Virus record (IMG/VR): IMGVR_UViG_3300021197_000832
Span: 1-42,832 of that record
Source: a virus
DNA: 42,832 nucleotides
Reading direction: 5' to 3' (one strand)
The notes below the pieces were generated by a model that ran no database searches, was not told where the DNA came from, and saw nothing but the letters and a program-made list of their open reading frames with translations. Shown here in pieces: positions 1 through 7,201 of this stretch. Made by a program: the position numbers and the translations under genes. Positions within the stretch are counted from its first letter, which is position 1, and every line of letters begins with the position of its first letter.

Positions 1-118
1 TGCCTTAGAAGCCCCTGAACAGTATGACCTTGGTGATGCGATCGTTGGGGGGTCGGTACTTTCACTACTATGGCCCCTACTTGTCACGGTAGAACTCATG
101 CGCAGGGTGCTATTCTAA
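1..118 (+). CDS. 3' part of a small membrane protein split by the window ends
   Basis: An open frame runs in from position 1 (third base of a Tyr codon) and stops at 116-118. It encodes 38 residues beginning ALEAPEQYDLGDAIVGG, followed by one hydrophobic segment (SVLSLLWPLLVTV) and a short basic end (RR). Joined to the open gene at the right end (42741-42832) the frame is kept and gives a 69-residue protein: a hydrophilic N-terminus (TNRKFTPPTEFPAEY, ending VTILGR) and a C-terminal membrane helix. I have seen similar short proteins starting TNRKFTPPTEFP in tailed phages, but I know of no function. That the two halves are one gene is inference from the in-frame join. Confidence 0.7.
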   Translation, partial: ALEAPEQYDLGDAIVGGSVLSLLWPLLVTVELMRRVLF

Positions 119-133
119 AACAGGAGAGACAGA

Positions 134-328
134 ATGACTGACAAAATAGGACAGATGAAACTAACAGCTGTAACAGAACGTGAAGATGGTGATGTGACGG
201 TTGAATTTGAGTTAGACGACACTACAACCGCCTTGGCACAAGAGTTAGGACTAAAGCTCCTAATCTACTGCGGTGCTACAGGTACAGACTTGGACTACGT
301 ATTTAATTCAATTTTAGGAGAAGAATAA
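134..328 (+). CDS. Small acidic protein of unknown function, upstream of phoH
   Basis: This 64-residue acidic protein has a GGAGAG ribosome site 7 bases before its ATG. The last base of its stop is the first base of the phoH start (TAATG), so the two are probably translationally coupled. I see no motif, signal peptide or membrane segment. It contains many Asp, Glu and Thr residues and one Cys. It belongs to the early block that precedes the RNA polymerase gene. I do not recognise the family. Confidence 0.7.
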   Translation: MTDKIGQMKLTAVTEREDGDVTVEFELDDTTTALAQELGLKLLIYCGATGTDLDYVFNSILGEE

Positions 329-1038
329 TGTCAAGCCAATCAACAGCTAATTTCGTAGCAACACCCAAGCGCGCCACTAAGTACAAAGGCGCTGCGAACA
401 AGCCCCTAGTCCATCTTATCCCTAAGACGGAGAACCAAGCTCTCTACATGAAAGCACTACAGGAAGAGGCACAGGTTATCTGTATGGGTCCAGCTGGAAC
501 AGGTAAGACCTACGTAGTGGCCACACACGCAGCCAATCGTTACATCAGTAAGGATATTCATAAGATCATCATCACACGCCCTCACGTGCCCGTAGGACGC
601 GACATTGGGTTTTTGAAGGGTGACCTAGCCGACAAGACGTTACCGTGGGCTATGCCCGTCCTAGACGTCCTAGAGACGCATCTAGGTAAGGGAGCTGTAG
701 AGACTGCTTTGAAGAACGGTAATATCGAAGTTGCTCCTATGGCTTTGATGCGTGGTCGCTCTTTTGACAATGCCTACATTATCGTCGATGAGGCACAGAA
801 TATCACCATCCCAGAGTTAAAGATGGTGGTCACGCGGGTAGGTGAGAACTGCACATTGGTTCTGAATGGAGACATTAAACAGTCAGACATTGAAGAACAG
901 TCTGGATTGTCTAAGGCCATCCACCTCGCTAAGAAGTATAATATCAGTGCTCCTGTTATCGAGTTCACCACAGACGACATTATCCGCTCTGACGTTTGTA
1001 AGCAGTGGATCGTAGCATTTGACGCGGAGGGCCTATAA
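328..1038 (+). CDS. phoH: PhoH-like P-loop ATPase
   Basis: This 236-residue protein is a PhoH-family P-loop NTPase. Walker A is GPAGTGKT at residues 54-61 and Walker B is YIIVDEAQN at about 150-158. Between them is IITRPHVPVGRDIGFLKGD, and NGDIKQSD follows; both are typical of the PhoH core. PhoH-like genes are very common in marine phages. They were named after the phosphate-starvation gene of E. coli, and their role in phage is unsettled, with RNA or nucleotide metabolism proposed. The length fits a PhoH core without an N-terminal PIN domain. It is tightly packed between small early genes, so it is probably made before the phage polymerase takes over. Confidence 0.93.
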   Translation: MSSQSTANFVATPKRATKYKGAANKPLVHLIPKTENQALYMKALQEEAQVICMGPAGTGKTYVVATHAANRYISKDIHKIIITRPHVPVGRDIGFLKGDLADKTLPWAMPVLDVLETHLGKGAVETALKNGNIEVAPMALMRGRSFDNAYIIVDEAQNITIPELKMVVTRVGENCTLVLNGDIKQSDIEEQSGLSKAIHLAKKYNISAPVIEFTTDDIIRSDVCKQWIVAFDAEGL

Positions 1039-1039
1039 A

Positions 1040-1243
1040 TTGATTAGAGAAGTGCAAGCAGAATACAGTAGCCCTGATCTTTATATCGAGTTTGTAGCCG
1101 ATGAAAGACACTCTGAGATTATGAACATTGACCTATACAAGGTGACGATCGCAGGTGTTACTTTTGACCCTTGGGAACTACCTACAAAACTCACAGACGA
1201 GCTCCTGAGAATAGGAGAGGACCTAGAATACTACTCTGCATAA
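1040..1243 (+). CDS. Small protein of unknown function (TTG start)
   Basis: I chose the TTG at 1040 because GGAGG at 1026-1030 lies 9 bases before it, whereas the TTG at 1019 has no ribosome site and would overlap phoH by 20 bases. The product is 67 residues (MIREVQAEYSSPDLY and on), acidic, with alternating hydrophobic residues (YKVTIAGVTF) that suggest a small beta-rich fold. No ATG is available early in the frame. The family is unknown. Confidence 0.6.
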   Translation: MIREVQAEYSSPDLYIEFVADERHSEIMNIDLYKVTIAGVTFDPWELPTKLTDELLRIGEDLEYYSA

Positions 1244-1254
1244 GGAGAGATACT

Positions 1255-1497
1255 TTGTTTACAGTAGAAATGGACACAGACGAAGGTGTGAGCACTACAA
1301 TAACCACACTGGATCACACAGGGACACACCCAGATGTCGAAGTTATTATCTTTGATGGGATGGTAGCTATTCGACAGGTGACAGATATCGAGGCCGACAC
1401 GCTTCTAGATTTGGTAGTGATGTCCCCTGAGCAGTGGGCAGATATCTTAGCCGCAATGAAGATGCCCACAGGGGTTTATAATAGGGAGGTTGTATGA
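1255..1497 (+). CDS. Small protein of unknown function (TTG start)
   Basis: The TTG at 1255 is preceded by AAGGAGAG at 1243-1249, a good ribosome site that starts in the stop codon of the upstream gene. The product is 80 residues: MFTVEMDTDEG, a probable beta-strand part (VEVIIFDGMVAIRQV) and a helical end (SPEQWADILAAM). Its TGA overlaps the RNA polymerase start (ATGA), so polymerase translation may be coupled to it. I do not recognise the family. Confidence 0.65.
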   Translation: MFTVEMDTDEGVSTTITTLDHTGTHPDVEVIIFDGMVAIRQVTDIEADTLLDLVVMSPEQWADILAAMKMPTGVYNREVV

Positions 1498-4028
1498 CAG
1501 ACAAAACAAAGATGGAAAGACAATTAGAACTGGAGATGCGAGCTAATGACTACTCGCATGACCGCCTAATGAAGATCGTACAACGCAGAGCAGCTACAGG
1601 TAATGCGGATGAGTTGTTGGAGGGTCGTATGATCCTTCTACATAGCATCGACAGGCTTGCAGCTAAACTCACCGAATACTTCGACGCTCCTCTACGTGGT
1701 AAGGCGGGGACGGTACGTAATCTCCTAGCTGAGGAGTTTCACAAAAGCCCTAAAGACCTAGCTTACGTGGTTCTTGTGACGGTAGTACGTTATATCTCAC
1801 AGGAAAATATGGTCCCTGTGTCGCATATGGCACGATCGCTGAATAAAAACATCCACGATAGCATCTTAGTCCGCCGTTTGGATAACAAAGAGAAGACACT
1901 CAGTTCTTATGTTGACAGACGCTACAAGAAGCGGGGCGCTAAGTGGTGTAAAAACGAGAAGCTTAAGATTGCTCATCGTCAGAACCAAATGAAGGATAGT
2001 AACCTGACAGCTCTGACAGCATATGTTGGAGGCCTGCTTATTGATATTGTGATTAAAAGTGGTATCAATATTATCGAACTCCGTAATGTCAGACAGGCTG
2101 ATAAGACAACACAGCACATTGTCTACACCGACGAGTGCTACCGAATGGTCCTACAGAGCCGTGAGATACTCTTGGAGGATTATCGTAAATACCCTATCCA
2201 TCTGGTGAAGCCTAAGGACTGGACGAGCTATAAAGGCAGTGGAGGTTATCACACAACCGACATCTACAAGTTGTCTATGATCAAAGCTCGTAACGAGACA
2301 CGGGGTATTCTACAGCGTTATTTTGACCAGAATAACACCGACAACCTCGCCAAAATCCTCAACACACTTCAGGGCACACCTTGGCGTATTAACCAGCGGG
2401 TGTTTGAGGTTATGGACTATATCTTTGATAATAACATCGAGGACCCTAGCTACCCTAGGCACAACCCACGCCTCATCGGGCGTCTTCCTCTTAATGTCAA
2501 CATGGAACCAGAGGACTACATCAACCCTCACAACTACGGAGAGCTGCATAAAGAGGGACCGCATAAAGGGTTACCGATGCACAATAATATGATACGTAAA
2601 CGTCACAAAGATTTAGAAGATCAGCGTGATATCTGCATATCTAACAACGGCAAGGCTCTTATGCAGAATATGATCTTAGCCAACGCAAAGGAGTATTTGA
2701 ACGAAGACGAAATATACTTTAGTTATCAATACGATAGTAGAGGTCGTATCTACCCAATCCAACAACACCTCCAGCCTCAGGGCTCTGGTAACATCAAAGC
2801 TCTGCTGGAGTTCGCTGAGGGCAGTAAGATCACTACCGAAGAACAGCGGCGTTGGTTCCTGATTCATGGTGCTAACACATATGGCTTCGACAAGCTATTG
2901 TATGATGATAGGATAGTTAAAATCTTAGAGCTTGAAAGCGATATCCTAAAGACTGCTGATGATCCCCTAGCTAATCGGGACTTCTGGGGTAGCTCTGACG
3001 ACCCTTATATGTTTCTGGCGTGGTGTTTTGAGTATGCGGATTACAAACGTGATCCTGAGGTGTTTGTCAGTCACATCCCCATTGCTCTAGATGCTACCTG
3101 CAGCGGCATACAGCTCTACTCAGGCCTCTTACGAGATGCTGAGGGGGCTAGCTCAGTAAACGTCATTGGGGACACCAGAGAGGATATTTACCAGAAGGTC
3201 GCTGATCGTGTTAATTCCTACCTAGAGGCAGGTGATTATCAGAAATTCTTCTACTACACTGATAAAGCTGGCGTCGATCATGTGCTAGACACCGTACCGA
3301 TGGCTAACAGCTTCAAAGGTAAGGTCTCCAGAAGTCTTGTGAAACGAAATGTAATGACACAACCCTACTCTGTGACTAAGCGGGGGATGTATGACCAGAT
3401 CGTAGAAGAGCTCATGGAGTTGGAGAACAACAACAAGAAGTTCTGGGTAGGTGACATCTGGGCAGCTGCTAAGTTCCTATCAGACCTAAACGACAAAGCT
3501 ATTCAAGAGATTGTGAAAGGCGCTAGGGTCGGTCAGGAGTACTTGAAGAGGGTCACACAAGACCTTGTAAAGAGAGGAGAACATATTGCCTACAGAACAC
3601 CCCTTACTTACTTCCCCGTAGTCCAGAGAATAGGGACTCGTAAAGAGGAGCGTATCCGAACACCTATCGGGAGGATCACAATCCGAACACCAACCGAGAC
3701 CTTAGACAAACTTAGGATGGGCAACGGTATTGCACCTAACTTCATTCACAGTCTCGATGCTGCTCTACTGGCTACAACAGTTCTAAAGCTAGCTGAAAAA
3801 GGTTGTATTAACTTTCACATGATCCATGATAGTTACGGTGTTCCTATCGGTCACGTAGAAAACCTTAACAAGTTAGTCCGAGAGACTTTTGTAGAGCTTT
3901 TTGAAGCTGACCCACTGCACATCTTTGTGAACACAGTCAATCACACATTCGAACAATCACCAGAGGAGGTAATGATCAATACCCTAAATCTTAACGAAGT
4001 GCTTGAATCTAAATACATTTTCTCATAG
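1494..4028 (+). CDS. T7-like single-subunit DNA-dependent RNA polymerase
   Basis: The 844-residue product matches the single-subunit phage RNA polymerase family (T7 gp1 is 883 residues). Palm motif A is IALDATCSGIQLYSGLLRD, with the catalytic Asp at 533 (T7 D537). The finger motif is SLVKRNVMTQPYS, with Lys617 and Tyr625 at the places of T7 K631 and Y639. NFIHSLDAALLATTV follows, then HMIHDSYG with the second catalytic Asp at 779 (T7 D812). The start overlaps the previous stop by ATGA. It should transcribe the middle and late genes from the three promoters sharing GAAAGCCCCCTATAGA. The Gln for T7 Leu in MTQPYS and differences near the specificity loop fit its promoter, which is unlike that of T7. 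One such promoter lies just after its stop codon. Confidence 0.98.
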   Translation: MTDKTKMERQLELEMRANDYSHDRLMKIVQRRAATGNADELLEGRMILLHSIDRLAAKLTEYFDAPLRGKAGTVRNLLAEEFHKSPKDLAYVVLVTVVRYISQENMVPVSHMARSLNKNIHDSILVRRLDNKEKTLSSYVDRRYKKRGAKWCKNEKLKIAHRQNQMKDSNLTALTAYVGGLLIDIVIKSGINIIELRNVRQADKTTQHIVYTDECYRMVLQSREILLEDYRKYPIHLVKPKDWTSYKGSGGYHTTDIYKLSMIKARNETRGILQRYFDQNNTDNLAKILNTLQGTPWRINQRVFEVMDYIFDNNIEDPSYPRHNPRLIGRLPLNVNMEPEDYINPHNYGELHKEGPHKGLPMHNNMIRKRHKDLEDQRDICISNNGKALMQNMILANAKEYLNEDEIYFSYQYDSRGRIYPIQQHLQPQGSGNIKALLEFAEGSKITTEEQRRWFLIHGANTYGFDKLLYDDRIVKILELESDILKTADDPLANRDFWGSSDDPYMFLAWCFEYADYKRDPEVFVSHIPIALDATCSGIQLYSGLLRDAEGASSVNVIGDTREDIYQKVADRVNSYLEAGDYQKFFYYTDKAGVDHVLDTVPMANSFKGKVSRSLVKRNVMTQPYSVTKRGMYDQIVEELMELENNNKKFWVGDIWAAAKFLSDLNDKAIQEIVKGARVGQEYLKRVTQDLVKRGEHIAYRTPLTYFPVVQRIGTRKEERIRTPIGRITIRTPTETLDKLRMGNGIAPNFIHSLDAALLATTVLKLAEKGCINFHMIHDSYGVPIGHVENLNKLVRETFVELFEADPLHIFVNTVNHTFEQSPEEVMINTLNLNEVLESKYIFS

Positions 4029-4030
4029 TT

Positions 4031-4052
4031 GCGCATGAAAGCCCCCTATAGA
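4031..4052 (+). promoter_or_regulatory. Phage RNA polymerase promoter 1 (middle genes, putative origin)
   Basis: The core GCGCA-T-GAAAGCCCCCTATAGA occurs here directly after the polymerase stop. It occurs again at 36951 with no mismatch in these 22 bases, and at 13527 with one mismatch. By analogy with T7 (TATAG with G as +1), transcription would start at G4051. It faces the replication genes that begin at 4221. Confidence 0.85.
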
Positions 4053-4070
4053 TAGAACCGATTTAAGAAC

Positions 4071-4190
4071 CTCTTTAAGATGCTTAAAGATACTTAAAGA
4101 TGCTTAAAGATGCTTAAAGACTTCTTAGATAATTATTATTATAATAACTATAATAGTAATCTCTTAAAGAAGCTTTAAGATGCTTAAAGA
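4071..4190 (+). repeat. 10-bp repeat array and AT-rich dyad, putative primary replication origin
   Basis: Units of the 10-mer TTAAAGATGC repeat almost perfectly at 4074-4120 (about five copies). An AT-rich block of about 40 bases (4121-4160) follows, then three more copies at 4161-4190. The copies flanking the AT block also form an inverted repeat: CTTAAAG-CTTCTT at 4113-4126 opposes AAGAAG-CTTTAAG at 4165-4177. In T7 the primary origin lies in the same place, just after the polymerase gene, and consists of phage promoters followed by an AT-rich segment. That this is the origin is inference from position and composition. Confidence 0.65.
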
Positions 4191-4220
4191 CCCCAAACTC
4201 AAAGCCTAAAGGAGACACAC

Positions 4221-4850
4221 ATGGCTATTACAAAACCTTTCGCGGTAAAAGGAACTAACGTAACATCACCAAAAGGTAAGGCACTCTGGTGTAAATTCAA
4301 AGAGCCTGACACAAAATTCAATGCTAAGGGTGAGTTCTCTACCGATGTGGTATGTGATCCCAACGACCCCTCGGTCAAAGCTTACATTGAAAAACTAGAG
4401 AACCTCTTGGACATTGCCTACAACGAAACCTGTGAGACACTCGGCGCTGCCCGTGCTCGTGAGGTTCGTAAGAGCTCTGTCTACAAAGAAGAGTATGATG
4501 CTGATGGTAACCCAACTGGTAAAGTCATCTTCAAATACAAACTTAAAGACCTAGCCGATCGCCGTGAACGTGGTGATACAGCTGAGGTTCTCGTAGTAGA
4601 TGCTAAACGGAACCGCCTCGGTAACGAAGCACCTCTCGTAGGTAACGGATCGACTATTCGCGTAGTTAGTTATGCAAACCCATACTTCATGCAGTCCACA
4701 AAGACTGTTGGTATTAGTCACATCTGGTCAAAGATGCAGATCATTGAGCTTGTAGAATACACAGGTGCTGGCTCTGACGACTTCGATGATGAAGATGGTT
4801 TTATTGATGTTGCTGCTGACGAAGTCTCAGACTTTGCAGACGACTTTTAA
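4221..4850 (+). CDS. Single-stranded DNA-binding protein, T7 gp2.5-like
   Basis: This 209-residue protein is the first gene after promoter 1 and has AAAGGAGA as its ribosome site. The body is basic to mixed (ALWCKFKEPDTKFN near the start). The last 28 residues form a very acidic tail rich in Asp that ends FADDF. An acidic tail ending in Phe is the hallmark of T7 gp2.5, where it contacts the DNA polymerase and the helicase. The length is close to gp2.5 (232 residues). It would coat single strands and coordinate the replisome with the primase-helicase and polymerase encoded downstream. Its stop overlaps the RusA-like gene by one base (TAATG). Confidence 0.88.
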   Translation: MAITKPFAVKGTNVTSPKGKALWCKFKEPDTKFNAKGEFSTDVVCDPNDPSVKAYIEKLENLLDIAYNETCETLGAARAREVRKSSVYKEEYDADGNPTGKVIFKYKLKDLADRRERGDTAEVLVVDAKRNRLGNEAPLVGNGSTIRVVSYANPYFMQSTKTVGISHIWSKMQIIELVEYTGAGSDDFDDEDGFIDVAADEVSDFADDF

Positions 4851-5308
4851 TGACTACTAACGCAAAGCACGATAATCCTCTGTCCAGCAATGGGCAGGGG
4901 GTTCCTGCTAAACAGTCCTTTGACGTTCCTATTCGTTTGGAAATTGGTGTGAATAAGAAAAAAACACACTACCTCAACCTTGGCAACTACCGTAATTGGC
5001 AGTTCCAAATTTCAAACCAAATGAAGAAGACTTTTAAAATTAAGATTGCGGAGACTGTCCGCGCTCTTACACCTGTGGCGGGTCCTGTTAGGATTACATA
5101 CTCAATCTTCTATCCGACCCGTAGACTATTCGACGTTGATAACATCGGCTCTGTGGTGTGTAAGTTCACCCTAGACGCTTTGGTTGAATTTGATATCCTA
5201 GAGGATGATAACTATAAGTTCGTCCCTGAGATCAATTTCGAGTTCGGTGGTGTCGATAAAGAGAACCCACGCTGTGTGGTGACAATCGAGGAGATATCTT
5301 ATGAATGA
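4850..5308 (+). CDS. RusA-like Holliday junction resolvase
   Basis: This 152-residue protein carries the RusA signature: a pair of acidic residues in RRLFDVDN (Asp95 and Asp97), then LDALVEFDILEDDN with Asp109 and Asp119/Asp120. RusA enzymes are dimers that cut four-way DNA junctions with these Asp residues and a metal. T7 uses a different enzyme, gp3 endonuclease I, at this place, so RusA probably replaces it. It would debranch replicating DNA and free it for packaging. The N-terminal 25 residues look disordered. The start shares a base with the SSB stop, and the stop overlaps the next start. Confidence 0.85.
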   Translation: MTTNAKHDNPLSSNGQGVPAKQSFDVPIRLEIGVNKKKTHYLNLGNYRNWQFQISNQMKKTFKIKIAETVRALTPVAGPVRITYSIFYPTRRLFDVDNIGSVVCKFTLDALVEFDILEDDNYKFVPEINFEFGGVDKENPRCVVTIEEISYE

Positions 5309-5417
5309 CTTTGGAATGTTTGAATATGAGCTTAAAGAGGCCCGTAGATATGGGATCACTCTAAAAGATTACATGGATTATAAAAAAGATATGGAGGCTC
5401 TCTATGATTTTAAATAA
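5301..5417 (+). CDS. Small protein of unknown function (38 residues)
   Basis: A GAGGAGA ribosome site at 5288-5294 precedes this ATG, which overlaps the end of the RusA-like gene by 8 bases. The product is 38 residues, charged and helical (FEYELKEARRYGITLKDY). Its 3' end overlaps the next small gene by 14 bases. Close packing and good ribosome sites support a real gene. No family is recognised. Confidence 0.6.
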   Translation: MNDFGMFEYELKEARRYGITLKDYMDYKKDMEALYDFK

Positions 5418-5571
5418 AGCACAGCTTATTGCTGCAACACGGTCTGAGCTCATGTACGAAAACGACTGGATGGATTATGCAGAGGCTTCCCAACTAGCCT
5501 ACGAAGAGTGGGAGGACTACGACTACTTGATTGGCGATTTGATTGATGGAGACCTTGAGGATGTACAATGA
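5404..5571 (+). CDS. Small acidic protein of unknown function (55 residues)
   Basis: GGAGG at 5393-5397 lies 6 bases before the ATG. The 55-residue product is acidic (WEDYDYLIGDLIDGDLED) and probably helical. It ends inside the start of the primase-helicase gene, with an 11-base overlap. Nothing in it suggests a known function. It is supported by spacing and ribosome site only. Confidence 0.6.
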   Translation: MILNKAQLIAATRSELMYENDWMDYAEASQLAYEEWEDYDYLIGDLIDGDLEDVQ

Positions 5572-7201
5572 AGACGCTGAAAGTGAATTCCTGTATCACA
5601 GCCAGTGTGATTCTTGTGGTAGCTCTGACGCCAATGCTAATTATTCTAACGGTACTAGCTACTGTTTTGCCTGTAGTACGTGGAATAAAGGAGAAAGTGG
5701 AGACGCTCCAATGCAGTCACACAATAAAAATACAAACATGGACCTACTAACATTCGATTATGTTGAGCTCGCTAAACGAAAGATACCAGAGAGCATCTGC
5801 AAACAGTTTCGCTATGGCGTAGGTCAGGATCGTAACGGCAACAAGGTTCAGGTCGCTAACTATTTCGATAAAGACAAACAGGTTGTCGGTCAGAAGCTTC
5901 GGTATGCTGACAAGAGCTTCAAGTTTATTGGCGATGCTAAAACTTCTACGTTGTTCGGTCAGTCCCTCTGGGGCAACACAGGTAGGAAGCTTGTGATCAC
6001 CGAGGGTGAGATCGACGCTCTGTCCTACGCTACCGCAACAGACGGGAAGTATCCTGTTGTGTCACTAAAGAACGGAGCTTCTTCCGCTAAGAAAGAGATT
6101 GCACAGCATATTGAATGGATCGCAGGATACGACGAGGTCTACATCTGGTTCGATAATGATGACGCAGGACGCCAAGCCGTTAATGACGTTGTCCAGCTCA
6201 TTCCAGTAGACAAGCTGCGGATCGTCCGTCACCCAGACTACAAGGACGCTAACGAGGTCCTACAGTACAAAGGTAAAGCTGGGGTAGTTCAATGCTTCTA
6301 TAACGCAGAGCGCTATAAGCCAGATGATATCGTAACCCCGATGGATATGCTGGACACTGTTGCCGAGCCTATTGAAGTTGGTTTTGCGTATGCCTACGAT
6401 GGTCTCACACAGATGCTATATGGACGCCGCTTCGGTGAGGTAGTAACAGTAGGTGCTGGTGTTAGCGTTGGGAAAACAGACTTTGTTATGACACAGATGG
6501 CTCACGATATTAGTAAGGGCTGGAAAGTAGCAACCTTTATGCTTGAGCAAAGTGTTAAAGAGACGCTTCTACGAACAGCTGGTAAACTTGATGGTCAACA
6601 CTATCACTTGCCGAATATCGAGGTCGATAAGGAGGCCCTGAAAGAGACTGTACGTTCAATGGACGGTAATCTGTTTATGTTTGACAACTTTGGTGCTAAT
6701 ACTTGGGAGGTCATTCGTGAGAAGATCAGATACATGTCTTACAACTACGAATGTCGTATCTTCTATATCGACAACCTAACAGCCCTCAACTCTCATGCGG
6801 CTGACGAGAGGCGTAACCTCGACGCTCTTATGAGTGAGGTTGCTGGACTAGCTAAAGAGCTAGACATCTGGATTATGTTGGTGTCTCACCTAAACCCACC
6901 AAAGACAGGTGCTTCACACGAAGCTGGTGGTAAGACTGAACAGAACCAGTTTACAGGGTCTAGGGCTATCATGCGGTGGAGTTACACAATGCTAGGTATT
7001 GAAAGAAACACACTCCACGAGACCGCTGATGAGAGAAACAAAGGCCTTATCCGAGTTCTTAAAGATCGCTTCTCGGGTAATGCTACAGGACGCACAGTCG
7101 GGTTCTACTACGATCGTGATACAGGTCTTGTACATGAGACTGAGACTGACTTTGAGATCGAAGTAACTGAAGGAGACAATAATGACGGTTGCGATTTTTG
7201 A
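5561..7201 (+). CDS. Primase-helicase, T7 gp4-like
   Basis: The 546-residue product has the full T7 gp4 layout. A zinc-binding primase domain carries CDSC and CFAC (Cys16, 19, 35, 38). A TOPRIM domain follows, with ITEGEIDALS near 147-155 and FDNDDAG at 197-203. The RecA-like helicase has Walker A GAGVSVGKT at 298-306, then MLEQS, Walker B IFYIDN and SHLN. I chose the ATG at 5561 because GGAG at 5548 is correctly spaced; upstream TTG and ATG codons lack a ribosome site. Met51 (ATG 5711) has its own GGAGA 7 bases upstream and would give a product without the zinc domain, like T7 gp4B. It unwinds DNA and makes primers for the polymerase that follows, whose gene overlaps it by 20 bases. Confidence 0.97.
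   Translation: MYNEDAESEFLYHSQCDSCGSSDANANYSNGTSYCFACSTWNKGESGDAPMQSHNKNTNMDLLTFDYVELAKRKIPESICKQFRYGVGQDRNGNKVQVANYFDKDKQVVGQKLRYADKSFKFIGDAKTSTLFGQSLWGNTGRKLVITEGEIDALSYATATDGKYPVVSLKNGASSAKKEIAQHIEWIAGYDEVYIWFDNDDAGRQAVNDVVQLIPVDKLRIVRHPDYKDANEVLQYKGKAGVVQCFYNAERYKPDDIVTPMDMLDTVAEPIEVGFAYAYDGLTQMLYGRRFGEVVTVGAGVSVGKTDFVMTQMAHDISKGWKVATFMLEQSVKETLLRTAGKLDGQHYHLPNIEVDKEALKETVRSMDGNLFMFDNFGANTWEVIREKIRYMSYNYECRIFYIDNLTALNSHAADERRNLDALMSEVAGLAKELDIWIMLVSHLNPPKTGASHEAGGKTEQNQFTGSRAIMRWSYTMLGIERNTLHETADERNKGLIRVLKDRFSGNATGRTVGFYYDRDTGLVHETETDFEIEVTEGDNNDGCDF

Noticed and set aside
4071-4190. CRISPR-like array after the RNA polymerase gene
   Set aside because: The repeats are only 10 bases and directly abut each other with no spacers; an origin-like array explains them better.
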